A stretch of DNA of 64,000 nucleotides from Warburgia ugandensis (GCA_035236585.1 CP141138.1:29399437-29463436); one strand, 5' to 3'; shown: positions 25,141-39,019, counted from the stretch's first letter. Notes: generated from the sequence alone by a model not told the origin. A program made the numbers and translations.

Positions 25141-27077
25141 AGAACAAGGTTGAGTGATAGACGACTATGCACACACCAACAAATTATGTATTTCACTTTT
25201 CTTTATATACAAAGAACCTAAGTAGTTGTATACAACAAGAGATTTTTTTTTTTTTTTTTTTCTTTAGTCTTGGAGAGACCTAAACTAGAATATGCAACCT
25301 AAAGGTAGAAACAAACAAGTAAACAAGGATGATAAATATTTCTGACCTTGAGCAACAATCTAGAAGGCTTGTTTTTCTTGAATGTCTTTATGGGAGAAGC
25401 TTTTAGATTATTTCTAACCATAAGTAGCTCCTCCTCTCTTTTAAATTAACCCTACTACTTACTAATTGGATTCTAATATAAATTAACCACTTCACACCCT
25501 CCTTAGTCATCTGTAGGTGATCTAAGTTATAGAATTTACTGGCAGAGCCAGTCGTTTAAAGATTAGCATAGTTGATTAGATGGGGTCCATTGGAGTGGCA
25601 ATAGGCCAGTTCCTACTAAGAGGGTCCTATGAGCTCAAATGGCTTTTGAGGCCTCTTCTAGATTGATTTTAAATTAAAACAAAAAGCTAGGGTGTCTAAT
25701 GGGCCAATAGATGGTAATGAAATCCATCCTTGATCTTGTAGGGTTGGGTGCCCTTACTAATGTTTTAGCCAATCCCATGATGTTCTATCAACATTAGCAC
25801 CTTAAAATGATAAACTTGTCCTTATGTCTGCAAGAAAATATATAAATCTAATGCAAAACCTAGGATGTAATAATTAAGAAAATGATTTCTATATGCTCTA
25901 CTCTACCATTCAAATGCAACTAAGTTAATAATGCAACCTAAGCTAGGAGCTAGGAATTGGAAAGAAGTTAGGATAGCTTACACCAAGGTCCTAAAATAGT
26001 CTTCTCATAAAAGGGTGGGTCCATGTGTAGGCAACCTCCTCTTCTAGGTTAGGATGGCCCACCCTTGATCTGTATTATTACAACTCTTAATTTTAAGTGA
26101 ATGAAATACTATGTATAAAATATTTACAAGCACCACTCAAATAAAAAATAAATAAATACAAACTATCCCAAATGAAAAGAAAAGCATTAAGTTCTTCAAG
26201 AATAAGGAAAGCATGCAAAAATAGAAACTATTCTGTATGCAATCCTAAGACTATGACTAGTGGTAAAACATTACAACCCAAATCTAATTAAACTCCATTG
26301 CAAATTCCAGACAATAGTTCCAAAAACTTGATGTGCATTAACAATTACCTAGAAGTGCATAGCTCCATTAGAGTATAGAATTGGAAAATATGGGTCACAC
26401 ATAATAAACAAGAGTTAATTAAAACTTAAGTGGCTTTACTCTAACCTAATAACAAGAAAACAAAGGGAGAACTTTAAACTAAACGACTAATTTAAGCAAC
26501 TAATTCAAAGGAAGGAAATAAACTAGAGTAAGGAAACTAACTAAGACATAAAGTAAGGAAAGAAAGTAAATTAACTATGCAAAAGGAAAATAACATTTTC
26601 ACTAATGAAGATTGAATTACAAGGATTACAATAAAAAGAAAAAGAATTAAAAATAAAGCAAATAAAGAAACTTCCTTGAAGTGGTCACTATAGGAGTCCT
26701 TCGGGCTTGAACTCCATTTTACAGTCTTTTTTTCGTGCCACTCAACAAGGAGCTTGTACACTTCTCTTCAACCCAAAATACACTAAAGTTACCTCTAAAC
26801 TTTTCTCATCTCTTTAACCCAACATGCCACAAACTGAAAAATCCCATCCAATGATCCTTAACAATAAAGTACTAATGCAGCTAAGAAGAGAGGGGTCTAA
26901 CATTTCTTCCTAAACAATCACCACCCAAGAAAGAAAGAAGAATGATAGAAAAGTAATTAGAAAAAGTTACTGCATTTTCCCCAATCTAGAAATTCTAAAA
27001 ACAGGGCAACTTCAAGGAGTTTAGATAAAGAGGAGATTAAAGTTATTCATCTTTAAGGAAGTTGAACCAGAGCGGAG
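25141..27077. other. Older retroelement flank left of the chromovirus insertion
   Basis: No gene recognised. It holds a T18 run at about 25243 and a long A/G-rich stretch at 26430-26660. Its complement resembles the T-rich leader-like block at 18.7-19.1 kb. It continues to the right of the insertion at 32705: 'agagcgga' before and 'ggcttccttcc' after make one pre-insertion sequence. Confidence 0.45.
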
Positions 27078-27523
27078 TGTCACGGGGTTACACTTTCGCC
27101 TATGTTAACCCGTGCGGCACTTGTGTACCACTCCTCAATTAGACACAAGTCAGCCTGTCTAACCTCACTTGCTTGGGCTACACTCACTCACCCTTAGAAG
27201 CAATGAGAGAACTCAAGAAAGAACCAAAGGGACTAGCTTGAAGAGAAGTAGTATTGCAACTTGAATGCATACACTTGGATGATCCAAATGAAAGTCTCTC
27301 CCCCCTTTTATAGGCTTAGGGAGGTACAAGCAACGGTCTAGATTGTATACAAGTGTTATACATCCAACGGAGTTGGATTAGTCTACATGGTTCTAGACTT
27401 CTCTACCATCCTCTTAAATCAAGAGTATTCTAGAGGACTTCTAGAGATGTCTATTCTAGGACTTGGGCCATGCCCCATTGTCACAGGCTTGTTGGGTGCG
27501 CAGTGAAATTGGGCCTCGTGACA
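27078..27523 (-). repeat. 3' LTR of the 27-33 kb chromovirus (446 bp)
   Basis: Starts tgtcac and ends gtgaca. In element orientation it contains the TATA-like CCTATAAAAGGGG (complement at about 27303-27314). It is nearly identical to 32249-32700. Confidence 0.95.
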
Positions 27524-27536
27524 TTCTCCCCCACCT
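27524..27536 (-). other. Polypurine tract of the chromovirus
   Basis: Complement of 'ttctcccccacc', reading GGTGGGGGAGAA directly next to the 3' LTR: the plus-strand priming site expected there. Confidence 0.8.
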
Positions 27537-27539
27537 AAT

Positions 27540-29666
27540 TCACACGACGTCCTCGTTGTGTTTCTTATACTTAGCAATTTGTTCCTCAAATTTCCATAAG
27601 GTTTCAGCTTCTTCCCAAGTAGCCTCTCTTTCCGGTAGCCCTTGCCATTTCACCAAGTATTCCGTCTTAGGGGGAACTGCTCTTCGTCTCTTTGCCCTGT
27701 CACTAATGATATACTCTACTTTCTTGTCAAAGGATGAAGTCATCAGTGGGGCTGCTCAATTGCTAATTCCTCGTGATGAGTCCTCCTTATCTTCATGATA
27801 GGGCTTCAAGATGCTTGCATGAAAGATAGGGTGGATTTTGAGGGAAGGTGGGAGTTGGACTTGGTAAGAAACCTCACCGACTTGTTTGATTATGGGATAG
27901 GGTCCCTCATACCTCCTTATCAATCCCTTATGCTTTCCTCGTAACGCCTTGAATTGTTGAGGGGGTAGCTTGATCATAACGAGATCTCCTTCCTTATACT
28001 CCATTGGCCGTCTCTTTTTATCAGCATGTTTCTTCATTCTTCTGGCAGCCTTATGTAAATAAGAGGTTGCTAAGTCGGCTTGTTCATGCTAGTTCTTGGA
28101 AAATAGATAGGCTGCAGGGCTCTTTCCTTCATAGCTTGCTCCCACTGTTAGTGGCGTTAAAGGCTGTTGTCCTGTGGCCAACTCAAAAGGGCTATGGCCG
28201 GTTGACTCACTTCTTTGTAAATTGTAGCAGAATTGGGCCACGTCCAATAGTTTTACCCAATCCTTTTGATTTGCACTTACAAAGTGTCGAAGGTACTCTT
28301 CCAGTAATGCATTGGTGCGTTCTGTTTGTCCATCTGTTTGTGGATGAAAGCTGGTGGAGAAGCAAAGCTTTGTCCCTAGGAGTTTAAACATCTCCATCCA
28401 AAACTTCCCTGTAAACCGAGGATCCCGGTCACTTATGATCGTCTTAGGAACTCCCCAATATTTTACTACGTTCTTGAGGACCAGTTGGGTAGCTTCATCT
28501 GCAGTGCAATCCGTTGGGGCAGCAATGAAGGTTGCATATTTAGAGAAGCGATCTACTACTACTAGGATAGACCCCATATCTTCCACTTTTGGTAAGGCTG
28601 AGATGAAGTCCATGGAGATAGTTTCCCAGGGCCTCTCAGGTATAGACAATGGCTCAAGTAGCCCTCCTGGCTTCTGATGTTCCACCTTGTCTTGTTGGCA
28701 TATTAAACAAGTTTTGACGTATTCATCCACATCGTCTGACATTCGAGGCCAAAAGTATCTAGTATCTAATAAGGCAAGGGTTCGTCTCTGACCTGGATGG
28801 CCTGCCCATTGGGTGTCATGGCACTCTCTTATTAGTTCCTTTCGCAAGGCTCCCCATCTTGGTGTATATATGCGATTTCCCTTGGTGTATAAAAGTCCCT
28901 CCTGTTGCCAAAATTTTAAAGTCTTTCCATCCTTAATAGCTTGGACAATTCCTCTTGCCACCTCGTCTTTGTCAAGTCCTTCCTGTATACGGTCAGGTAG
29001 CATCTCTTCTAGTTTGCTTATTGTTGTGACGTGGTCCTTCTTCAATGCAGCAAGTTTAGCCTTTCGGCTTAGTGCATCAGCAACTTGATTGATCCTACCA
29101 GGCTTATATTCCAAAACCATGTCAAACTCAGCTAAGAAGTCTTGCCATCGAACCTGCTTTGCACTTAGCTTCTTTTGAGTTTGAAAGTAACTGGTGGCAA
29201 CATTATCTGTTTTAACCATGAATCGTGATCCGAGTAGATAGTGCCTCCACGTTCTCAAGCAATGGACCACTGCTAACATCTCCTTCTCCTGGACCGTATA
29301 CTTTCTCTCTGCCTCATTTAGCTTCCGGCTTTCATAGGCAATAGGGTGGCCTTCTTGTTCCAAGACTCCTCCAATTGCAAAATCAGAGGCATCGGTGTGT
29401 ACTTCAAAGAGTTTTGTATGGTCTGCCAACTTGAGGACTGGTTCTGCTACCACCGCCTCCTTGAGTTCTTCAAAGGCCTCTTGGCATCGTTCCATCCATT
29501 GCCAAGGGTTATTCTTCTTTAGCAGATTTGTTAGTGGAGCAGCCCGTTGGGAGTATCCAACTATGAACCTCCGATAATAGTTGATAAGGCCCAAAAAGCT
29601 ACGCAACTCAGTGACTTTGGTGGGTACTTCCCAGTCTGCTATAGCTTTAACCTTAGCTCCATCCAT
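27540..29666 (-). pseudogene. RNase H, integrase and chromodomain region of the chromovirus
   Basis: In element order, right to left. RNase H lies near 29400 ([16 protein letters not shown]) with the later TDNVATSY strand. The integrase has its HHCC zinc segment near 28700-28830 (ending CLICQQ), core phrases [10 protein letters not shown] (near 28600) and [10 protein letters not shown] (near 28425), and the [12 protein letters not shown] helix (near 28310). A chromodomain closes the protein near 27560-27670 (EYLVKWQGLPEREATWEEAE). In this family, chromodomains bind modified histone tails and steer insertion to heterochromatin. A fossil copy, counted within the element's few breaks. Confidence 0.92.
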
Positions 29667-29768
29667 CCATATACGTCCTCCTCCAATCCAATTTCCAAGA
29701 AATGAAACCTCTCGTAACGCAAAGGAACATTTTTCTCTCTTAACATAGAGAGAGTTTTCCCTTAATAC

Positions 29769-32117
29769 TCAGAACACAGCTCGTAGGTGATCTAAGTGTT
29801 CTTCCAACGTTTGACTATAGACCACAATGTCATCTAGGTAGACCACTACGAACTGGTCCAAGTAAGGATGGAAGATCTTGTTCATCAAAGTACAAAAGGT
29901 GGCAGGAGCATTGGTCAAGCCAAAGGGCATGACCAAAAACTCATAAGCACCATACCTGGTAACATAGGTAGTCTTAGGCTCATCTCCTTCAGCTATACGT
30001 ACTTGGTAGTATCCTGATCTCAAGTCCAATTTGCTGAAGTATCTAGCCTCTGCCAACTGATCAAATAAGTCAGCAATAAGAGGAATTGGGTACTTGTTTT
30101 TGATAGTTACCTTATTGAGTGCCTTGTAGTCGATGCACATCCTTAGACTCCCATCATGCTTCTTCTGGAAAAACACCGGGGCTCCATAAGGGGCTTTTGA
30201 TGGTCGAATGAACCCAGCATCCAATAACTCTCTTAGTTGCTTCCGTAGCTCTTCCAGTTCCGGTGGAGACATCCTATAAGGGACCAACACTGGGGGTTTT
30301 GCTCCAAGCTCCAACTCGATTTGGTGATCAACTTCCCTCCTTGGTGGCCATCTTTTGGGTAGCTCAGGTGGCATCACGTCCTTAAACTCGTTAAGGACCT
30401 CCTCAACCTCTTGCAGTTGACGCATATTATCTTCACTCCTTTCTTCAGCTAGAGTGGTCAAGAACGTTTCTTCTCCTTTCTTTAGACCTTTGATTAGCTG
30501 CATAGCTGATTGGAGTTTCTCTTGTTTCTTGCCATCCTTAAGTACTGGGACCATGCATGGTGCCTTCTCATCATGGAAGTTTAGTACTCCAAGGTACAAC
30601 ATCGGAATGGCCTTTGATGAGCCAAGGAAGTCCATTCCAAGGATGACCTTAAAGTCATCCATAGGTACTGCAGTCAAATTGATAGTACCTTCCCACTCTC
30701 CAACCTTAATTGATAGGCCCTTGGCAACTTCAAGCACCGGTTTTGCTTTAGAGTTCACTGCCTTTATCCTACTGGTATCCTTCTCTAACTTGAGGTTTAG
30801 CCTTCTAGCTTCTCCTTCTGAAATGAAGTTATGAGTTGCTCCAGTGTCAATCATGGCTCGTGTGCCCTTTCTGTTGAGGCACACGTCCACATACATTAGG
30901 TCTTTAGCTGTCTGTGCAGCAGGTTTAGCCCTCAAGTTCTGTTTCTTTATGACGCTGAGGAGTCTGAGTGCCCCCATCATAGACTCCTCTTGAGGGGTCT
31001 CACTATCAACCAATAAAGCATTAAGGGCCTTCTTCTTAGGGCATTCAAATGCCCTATGGTCTCCATCACATATAAAGCAACCAGAGCGGCGAGGGACAAA
31101 CTTACCTTTGGCTTTAGAGTCGTAACTAGCCTTCTTGTTTTCCTCCTTATGGATTCTGAATTTGTCTCCCCCGCCTTTGCTTTGATTGACTTTGCCTTTC
31201 CTATCCTTACTCGTGCCTTCCGCTTTCTTGGTGAACTCCACCAATTTTTCTGCTGTTGAAAGTGCAGTGGCTAAGTCTTGCACTCCTCTCCTTTGCAACT
31301 CTTGCTCTGCCCAAGGTTGCAGCCCATCCATGAAGAAGAACAGTCTGTCCTTCTCTGCCATCTCCGAGATGTTTAACAGCAATGCTGTGAATTGGTTCAC
31401 ATATTCTCGAATTGATCTGGTATGCTTCAACTGCTTTAGATTCTTCCGAGCCAAGTACTCCACATTTTCTAGGAAGAATTGGGTCTTGATTTCTTTCTTA
31501 AAATCTTCCCAAGTGGCTATTGCACATTGGCCTTCTACCACATCAGTGTACTTGCATCTCCACCACAGCATTGCATTACCGGCGAGATACATAGTGGCAG
31601 TGTCCACCTTTGAGGACTCCTCGATGATCTTAGTAGCTTTGAAGTATTGTTCCATTTTCCATAGGAAGTTCTCCAAGTCCTTGGCATTCCGAGTTCCTTT
31701 GTAGCTTCTAGGTTCAGGGATTTTGACCTTAGGAATGAACTCCTTTGGTCCAAAACCCCCACCACTAGCTACAGCCTTTTCCAAAAGGGCCAACCGAATT
31801 TTGATATCATCTAGCTCAGTCATTTCATCGTGTAGGCTGGCTACTTCTCCCTCCATAGTCTCAAGACGATCTGACATGTTCTCCACCTTTTCCGTGGTCT
31901 TGGAATCCATAACCTTGACCACCTCAAAGGTGCTTCGCATGTCATCTTGAAGGCTATGTAAAGCATCCACATATGCACTCGATTTGTTCAAGCAATCAGA
32001 AAGAGTTTGCTCAAACTTATCAAATCTCTCTTCCAACGTAGTGAGGCGAGCATCCAAAACCAACTCTTTTGATGGGTCTTTAGACTTCTCCCTCCTCGAC
32101 TTGTGTTGGGCCTCCAC
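29769..32117 (-). pseudogene. gag, protease and reverse transcriptase region of the chromovirus
   Basis: In element order from the right: a coiled-coil-rich gag start, a capsid region ([20 protein letters not shown] ... [13 protein letters not shown]), one CCHC zinc knuckle near 31040-31082 ([16 protein letters not shown]), a retropepsin near 30820-30860 ([12 protein letters not shown]), and a reverse transcriptase with its catalytic strand [12 protein letters not shown] near 29815-29853. Gag and pol in one frame is usual for plant chromoviruses. Small open frames on the opposite strand here are shadows. Confidence 0.93.
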
Positions 32118-32234
32118 AGGGACATTGCTTATCCCAACTCGCTTGCCATGATGTTTAGGTGCGACTCACCAAGTTCTCCACAAGTAGTTCCCTACTTAAC
32201 GCGTTACTCCGATACCAATATTTGGTACCAACCT

Positions 32235-32246
32235 GCTCTGATACCA
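32235..32246 (-). other. Primer binding site (tRNA-iMet) of the chromovirus
   Basis: Complement TGGTATCAGAGC, two bases inside the 5' LTR: the classic plant initiator-Met tRNA primer site. Confidence 0.95.
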
Positions 32247-32248
32247 AT

Positions 32249-32700
32249 TGTCACAAGGTTACACTTTCGCCTATGTTAACCCGTGCGGCACTTGTGTACC
32301 ACTCCTCAATTGGACACAAGTCAGCCTGTCTAACCTCACTTGCTTGGGCTACACTCACTCACCCTTAGAAGCAATGAGAGAACTCAAGAAAGAACCAAAA
32401 GGACTAGCTTGAAGAGAAGTAGTATTGCAACCTAAATGCATACACTTGGATGATCCAAATGAAAGTCTCTCCCCCCTTTTATAGGCTTAGGGAGGTACAA
32501 GCAACGGTCTAGATTGTATACAAGTGTTATACATCCAACGGAGTTGGATTAGTCTACATGGTTCTAGACTTCTCTACCATCCTCTTAAATCAAGAGTATT
32601 CTAGAAGACTTCTAGAGATGTCTATTCTAGAACTTGGACTTGGGCCATGTCCCATTGTCACGGGCTTATTGGGTGCGCAGTGAAATTGGGCCTCGTGACA
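32249..32700 (-). repeat. 5' LTR of the 27-33 kb chromovirus (452 bp)
   Basis: Starts tgtcac and ends gtgaca. It holds the TATA-like sequence near 32476-32487 in element orientation and is the promoter-bearing LTR. It is 6 bp longer than its partner because of a short duplicated phrase (acttgg). Confidence 0.95.
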
Positions 32701-32704
32701 GGAG

Positions 32705-35026
32705 GCTTCCTTCCTTAAGCATTAAATAGAATAAAAGAAAACAAATTGGAGATATTGGCCCTTGTTTTAGGACTACCTCATTCCAAGCCGTAGCAGATGA
32801 AGTAAGAAATAGGAACATGGTGTATCCCTATCCTACAACATGAAGCCCTTAGCTAGGAACCTAGGTGGCTTATGGATGGATTTGCATATTTCCTCAACCT
32901 TACTCAAGAAATTAAAAAGTTTTAGTAGTTCTAAAAATATTTTCCTTTACCTTAGTCCAACTCCACAAGAAAGAATTATAATGAAGAGGAATAATGATGC
33001 ATGAACTAATTAAATGGAAATATGCATGAATTCTAAAATTAGAAAGTGTGTGTAACATGAAAATTGAAAGTGGAAGATAAGAAAACATGAAAAGAGTGTG
33101 ATAGTGAAGGAAAGTATAATGATAAGGGATTAAGAGATGGGAATGGAACATGAATGCAAACCTAGCATGGAAGGCTCCATTCATGTAACCAAGAAAGTGT
33201 ATGGGTGTGTTTATAAAAGAAGAGTAGAATGCTTACAATATATGCAACTAGGATGCATGAATCTACAATGATATGCATGACTTTATAAATTAAAGATGAT
33301 TTCTAAAGCTAATGAACTAATATCATGATGTTTTTAAACTGATCCTAAAAAGTAAGCAAAGGAATATAGAAAGTCAAACTAAGTCAAACATGGGTTTCTA
33401 AACTAGGAAAGTGTTAGATCTAAGAATCTACCATGCAACTAGTTTCTAAAATCATTCTAAAATAATTCTAAAACATTCCTGAGATGAATGAAAAGTAAAT
33501 TAGCAAGTTTCTAAAACTAAAATCAAGGAAATCATGGAATCCAAAATTATTGACTACCCTACTTCTAAAAGAGGAAATTGCTTAAAAACATATAAACTAA
33601 ACATGCTAAAATGGGAAACTACACTACAAACTAGATTTAGAAATTAAACCAAACCTAAGGAAACAAGATTAACTCACTAAACTACAATGAAAACAAAATA
33701 AACAAGAAGAAAAATCTATCATGCATACAAAATTAAAAAATTCCCAACCACTAGCCTTTGGTGGAATGCTTTGAAATTTTAACTCCTATATGCATGCAAA
33801 AATTTATTTAATTGGAAAGAAAACATGATATGTATCTACTCTACTCTAAGATGAGGTACACAACTATCTTAAATATTAACTACAAAGTAAGAAAAGTATG
33901 GAATTAAAATGAAATACTAATGAAAACTACAATATAAACCATGGATGCAAATCTAAGTTCCATGAAAGATCCATGCAACTATGTTAACAATTTAAGTAAG
34001 AAAAATCTACATCAATGCATTCTAGAAGAAGGTGAATGGAAAAGATAGAAGATGGCAAAGAAAGAAATATAAAATAATAAAGAAAGAAATTGGAACTTAG
34101 GTTGAGACCCTGCCTTTATCTCCAATTGATTTGAACATGGATGCTTGAAGGGAGCTTGGGTGAGGATGATCATCATCCCTCTATTTCTCCTAGCTTTGGC
34201 CTTGAGATGTAGGGAAAGTTAAAAGATCTTTAGCTTCACAAAACATCTCTATTTATAGATTTCTAGAATAATGGTTAAGGTGATTCAATGGTTAAGATAA
34301 GTAACTTAATTTGATTTTGAATCAACGGATAGATAGAGGACATAGAATTCAAATGTAGGAATGGGAGCTGAGATTGAAAGGGAATAAGATGAGAAGGAAA
34401 AGAAGTAAGAAGAGGAAAGTCTAGGGGATGAAGGGAATGAATAGGAAAAGGAAAGAAATAGAAAGAAAGACTAACGAGATAACTTAAGAGGGAAGGAAAA
34501 GAAGTAAAACCATATAGGAAAGTGGCTATTAGGGGGGCACATCTTTTTCTAAATAGGAAAGTGGGGGTAAAAATTGAGAGAAAATAAAAAGGAAAAGGAA
34601 GGGAGAGATAAGGACTAGGTAGGAAAGGAAATTGATAGGAAGAAAAGTGAAAGAAATAGGAAATTGGTAGGGTAAATCAAATTTAGAAAATCCTAAGGAG
34701 AGTGGGGCATGGAATCTAATTAAGTGTGTGTGTGTGTGTGTGTGATTTAGAAACCCTAAGACCTAGGGACCCTTCGATGAGATTGGATGGTTGAGATCCT
34801 CCTTTCCTTAAGGTTTTGACTTGAATTTTCAACATAGGAAAGGTGGCTAGGGTTTCGATCTTTCCTTCACTTCAATCCTAGCCATTAGATTATACATACC
34901 CTTACTTGAATGGATGGGATCCATTTATGGCATGTAAACCTTCTTTAAATTTCATTTCTTCTCCACTATTTGATTAAATTTCCCTAGGATAAATGGACTT
35001 GATTCTTATAGATCTTCATATGAACA
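32705..35026. other. Older retroelement flank right of the chromovirus insertion
   Basis: Continuation of the unit left of 27074. A-rich, with repeated 'tttctaaaactaaa' phrases (33440-33700) and a (TG)n run at about 34724-34744. The open frame at 32912-33184 has no recognisable domain. Confidence 0.45.
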
Positions 35027-35666
<640 letters not shown>

Positions 35667-36839
35667 AGAAATCACACTTATCATATCTCCCACATCTTCA
35701 CACGCTTAAACCTTAGAAGCAAAGGTAGGATTATTCAAATCAATCCATGAAGCCATTTACAATTCTTAGCTAAGGCATCATGATGAAGAGTAGGAAGACT
35801 CCCCTGTAAGTACCTAGTTCCTTCATCATCGCCTTAAGTTAGAATTTGGTGATTCCTAAGCCAAGGTCCACTATCTCGAATTAGATTTTCATTTTTACTC
35901 TTTAGTTCTTCCTTATGGTGTGGCGCCTTCTCTGTTGTTAACCCTCACCTTAGGTTGACTAACTTCTATCTATTCTTGATCTATTTTAAAAAAAGATACC
36001 TTCTTCCATAGACTTTCTAGCTAAGGAAAAGCACACATTTATTTTCTTTTTTACACTCCATCTCTTCTCTTTTCTTCTATTGATGGTGATGAGGCACCTC
36101 TTTTCTATGGCTACCCTAACACTTCATTCTTCAGGATTTGTTTTATTTGGATTTGAGCATTAACATTGGAAAAGTTGAATGTTAGGGTCACTACCCTCTC
36201 TGCTTGTTGGCTACACTTGATGTGCCTAAACAAGTAATTGGAGCTATACAAATGAGAAAAGTTTGGTTGTAACTTAATTATAATTTTGGGGTCAAAAGAA
36301 GTGTATAGGTCTTGTTGAGTCAGACAACAAGATAGCCTTATAGTAGAATTCAAGTCGGGTCGAAGAAAGTTTACTTTTATGTACCTCTTTTGCAATCCAT
36401 TGCAATTTATTAGTCAGTTAATGAAAGTTCTTTACTTTTATTTCTCTTTACATTCCTTGATTTTGGTTAGGTTAAAGTGTAGTAGCTTAGAACTTAATTA
36501 AACTCCATTAAAAGAGTCTTTGTGAGATCAATTATATTTGCCTTATTTATTCTACAATAGACTTGTGCTCTTGCAGTTAAATTAAACATCACTATGTTCT
36601 AACCTAGTCAATGTTTCCAATTCGAGTTTCCATTTACTCCAAACTTATGTTTCTAATTTTCAAAGAGGTTCTTAATAGCTTTTATTCCATTCTAGATGTT
36701 GTTCCTTGGCCTAGTGATCTTTGTTTTATGTTTCTAATAACAATGATTTGATCATCCATGTCTCCTTCATATTGAGAAGTCATGTTCCTTAAATTCATAT
36801 TTTTGCTCACTTGCAATAAGTATGCATACCCCACATGTG
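35667..36839. other. Gene-free spacer
   Basis: No gene recognised. 'gagtctttgtgagatcaatt' at about 36510 resembles the leader-like phrase at 19220. The 94-residue open frame at 36111-36395 (minus) has no known domain. Confidence 0.35.
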
Positions 36840-39019
36840 CTTAATACTTGCATTAGCTTGCACATTGTTTAAATGGAAAAAAGTGGGCCCAAACTCTCAA
36901 CCAAAACGAGGCACCAACTAGACAAATTTGACACTAGACACACTAAGGTAGCACCAAACAGGTGGTGTTGGACACCCAGCTATGACTAAAAGTGGCACTT
37001 GTCACTCTTGGTACACTTCAACAATGAAGTTCAACACCATTGACACTAGACTCTTTTAGTTTGCTTCAAACCAATGTCTAGTCCCAATGGCATCGAACAC
37101 TCTTTTTTAATCACAAGATACAAGTCTGGCATTGGGTGGCATCAGACAATCTATATCATTCACAAGACAAGAGTTTGACATTAGTGGTGCCAGACATCCT
37201 CATTCACTTCTGAAAAGAGAGTTGGGAAGCAGTGGAATTAGATAGTGATTATACTCAAGGTGGCATTATACAAGGTGGAGCAGGACAAGCTCCTCTCCAA
37301 GTGTTGAAGTTGAACACCCATGATGGTATTGGATACTATCGTTTCAATCTAGATGAAAACCCAACAAATGGGTCATTCAGCACCACCCCCTTAACAACAA
37401 TTACATAATAGCACCGGATGGTTTTACTATTTTTCCTTTCACAAGTGCCACTAGATCATATGACTACTAGTGCTAGTCGATTAGCCACCCAAAATAAATC
37501 TTTAAGCTCCCAAAGTTATAAATAGGGGTTTGTGTGGACATTGAATTGTAGAATCACTCCAATGCACTAATTCAAGAAGGTTAATTTTCTCTCTCTCCAA
37601 TTCTAAGATGAGAAACTCTTTAATTTTATTATTATTTCAAGGTGTTTAGGTGAGACAGGAGCCTAGGTTCAGCCCTATCCTAGCTCCATAGGGCTACACC
37701 TATGACTGCTATTGTTTGTGCTCCGTAGTTTGACACATGGACATGGCTTTGGTCTTTTGATGATAAGGACATCACTACTTTTTTCTACACCCATTGGACC
37801 CTTGCTTGGACCATCTATATCCTTATGCATTTATGATGATACATATGGCTAACCATCATAAGCCCTAGATCATATTGGTCTTTGCCATGATCTTGTACCA
37901 AGGCATTGACAGGGTCAAGCTTAGACCACTAGCCCATGGTTCATGTTGATGTACTATCTACACAACTGGGTTTAGGACTAAGCCCTTATGCTTTACTAGG
38001 TGTAAGTTTCCATCCTATATGCTCTATGGTTAGGCTACATGTTGATCTGGACCATACAAGTATATGGCTTAGCCATTTTGGAATATAATGACGCAGTGTC
38101 ACCTTGACCTTCTATGGTTTATCATGTCTTGTTTATGGTCACTCATCAATCCTTGGCTCCCATAGTACCTACTTAAGCCTAAAATCTAGCATTGTGCCTA
38201 TGGCATGTAATTAAAAGAATGTGACTAATAAACAAAGGTATTGTCTCTTATTATTGATTTGTAATTAACAACCCTAATGGTTGGAGATATGTGCTCACCT
38301 TCACTTTCTAACATGCCCAATGGGACATATCTCCCCTTTTATTTTGAAATCATCTATGAGAACTAAGAAGGTGGGTAGCTTCCTCGTGAGGGACATAGTT
38401 CTCAACATCCTCATTAATATGATCAACAAACAAACCATGCAATCTAAGGCCAAGTCCCTGAGCTCCTCCTTTCAAGGTAGTATCTCTAATTCCCCTATTA
38501 AGGGTGCACCATCAAAGGGTGTTAACAATCATAAAAACAATGACTTCAACTCTGCTCCTTAGGGTCATAGCTTCATTCAATGTTGTAATAAGATATGCTA
38601 ATTGCAATGTGCACTTTCTTTCATAGTGTATCAGCCTAATGGGTGCACTTCTTCAAGGTGAAAGGGGTACAATTCCTAGGGTACTAATGGCACTCCTCCC
38701 CCTACGTCTAAGAGAGTTGACAAAAAAGATAGTTGTGAAGGAACCTTCATCTACAAGACTAAGAACATCCAAGCCCCCCAACGACCTTAAATAATATAGC
38801 CCTTCCTATAAAGGAGTTTAAGGGCACTTCCAGCCTAAAAAATAAACCTAGCTCCATCTATGGAAAAATGGGAATCATCAAATTCTCCCCGTAAGGTGAC
38901 CGTCATGCATGCCTATCAAACTAGCTCTAGTTTCCTATATAAAATGGGCCTAAATAATCTCAGCATGTAGATGGACACTGCCCTAGCCACTACAATAAGA
39001 CGAAGCTAAGGTCATAGAG
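36840..39019 (+). mobile_element. LTR-like and leader part of an old Ty3/gypsy element
   Basis: A TATA box (tataaata, 37517-37524) is followed by a typical LTR transcript start. Upstream, 36890-37450 is a degenerate array of 'ggcat.agacac'/'ggtgttggacacc' phrases, as seen in LTR promoter regions. The open frame at 38281-38562 may be leader or early gag sequence but is not recognisable. The gag-type sequence that follows on the same strand at 48.4-51.7 kb probably belongs to this unit, which is interrupted by the Tekay-type element at 39020. Old and broken; outer ends not located. Confidence 0.45.

Larger units (their letters stand above)
27074..32704 (-). mobile_element. Ty3/gypsy chromovirus, well preserved, probably Galadriel- or Reina-like
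   Basis: A 5.6-kb LTR retrotransposon on the minus strand, bounded by LTRs at 27078-27523 and 32249-32700 and by a likely 4-bp TSD, ggag (27074-27077 and 32701-32704). All parts are in family order: tRNA-iMet primer site, gag with a CCHC knuckle, protease, reverse transcriptase, RNase H, integrase with chromodomain, and polypurine tract. The gag-pol layout, the short ~450-bp LTRs and the C-terminal chromodomain make it a chromovirus. Galadriel is my best guess from remembered sequences, Reina the alternative. The LTRs differ by about 11 substitutions and one 6-bp indel (~2.5%), pointing to an insertion around one million years ago at grass-like rates and older at slow tree-like rates. The coding part is broken in only about three places. 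It sits inside an older retroelement. Confidence 0.93.

Noticed and set aside
27463-32368. Several plus-strand open frames of 60-172 residues opposite the chromovirus
   Set aside because: They lie antisense to recognisable gag, RT and integrase sequence, and none shows a domain; they are shadows of the element.
38281-38562. A 93-residue open frame as a host gene
   Set aside because: It lies between LTR-like sequence and an inserted retroelement, has no domain, and is best seen as leader or gag-region sequence of the old element.
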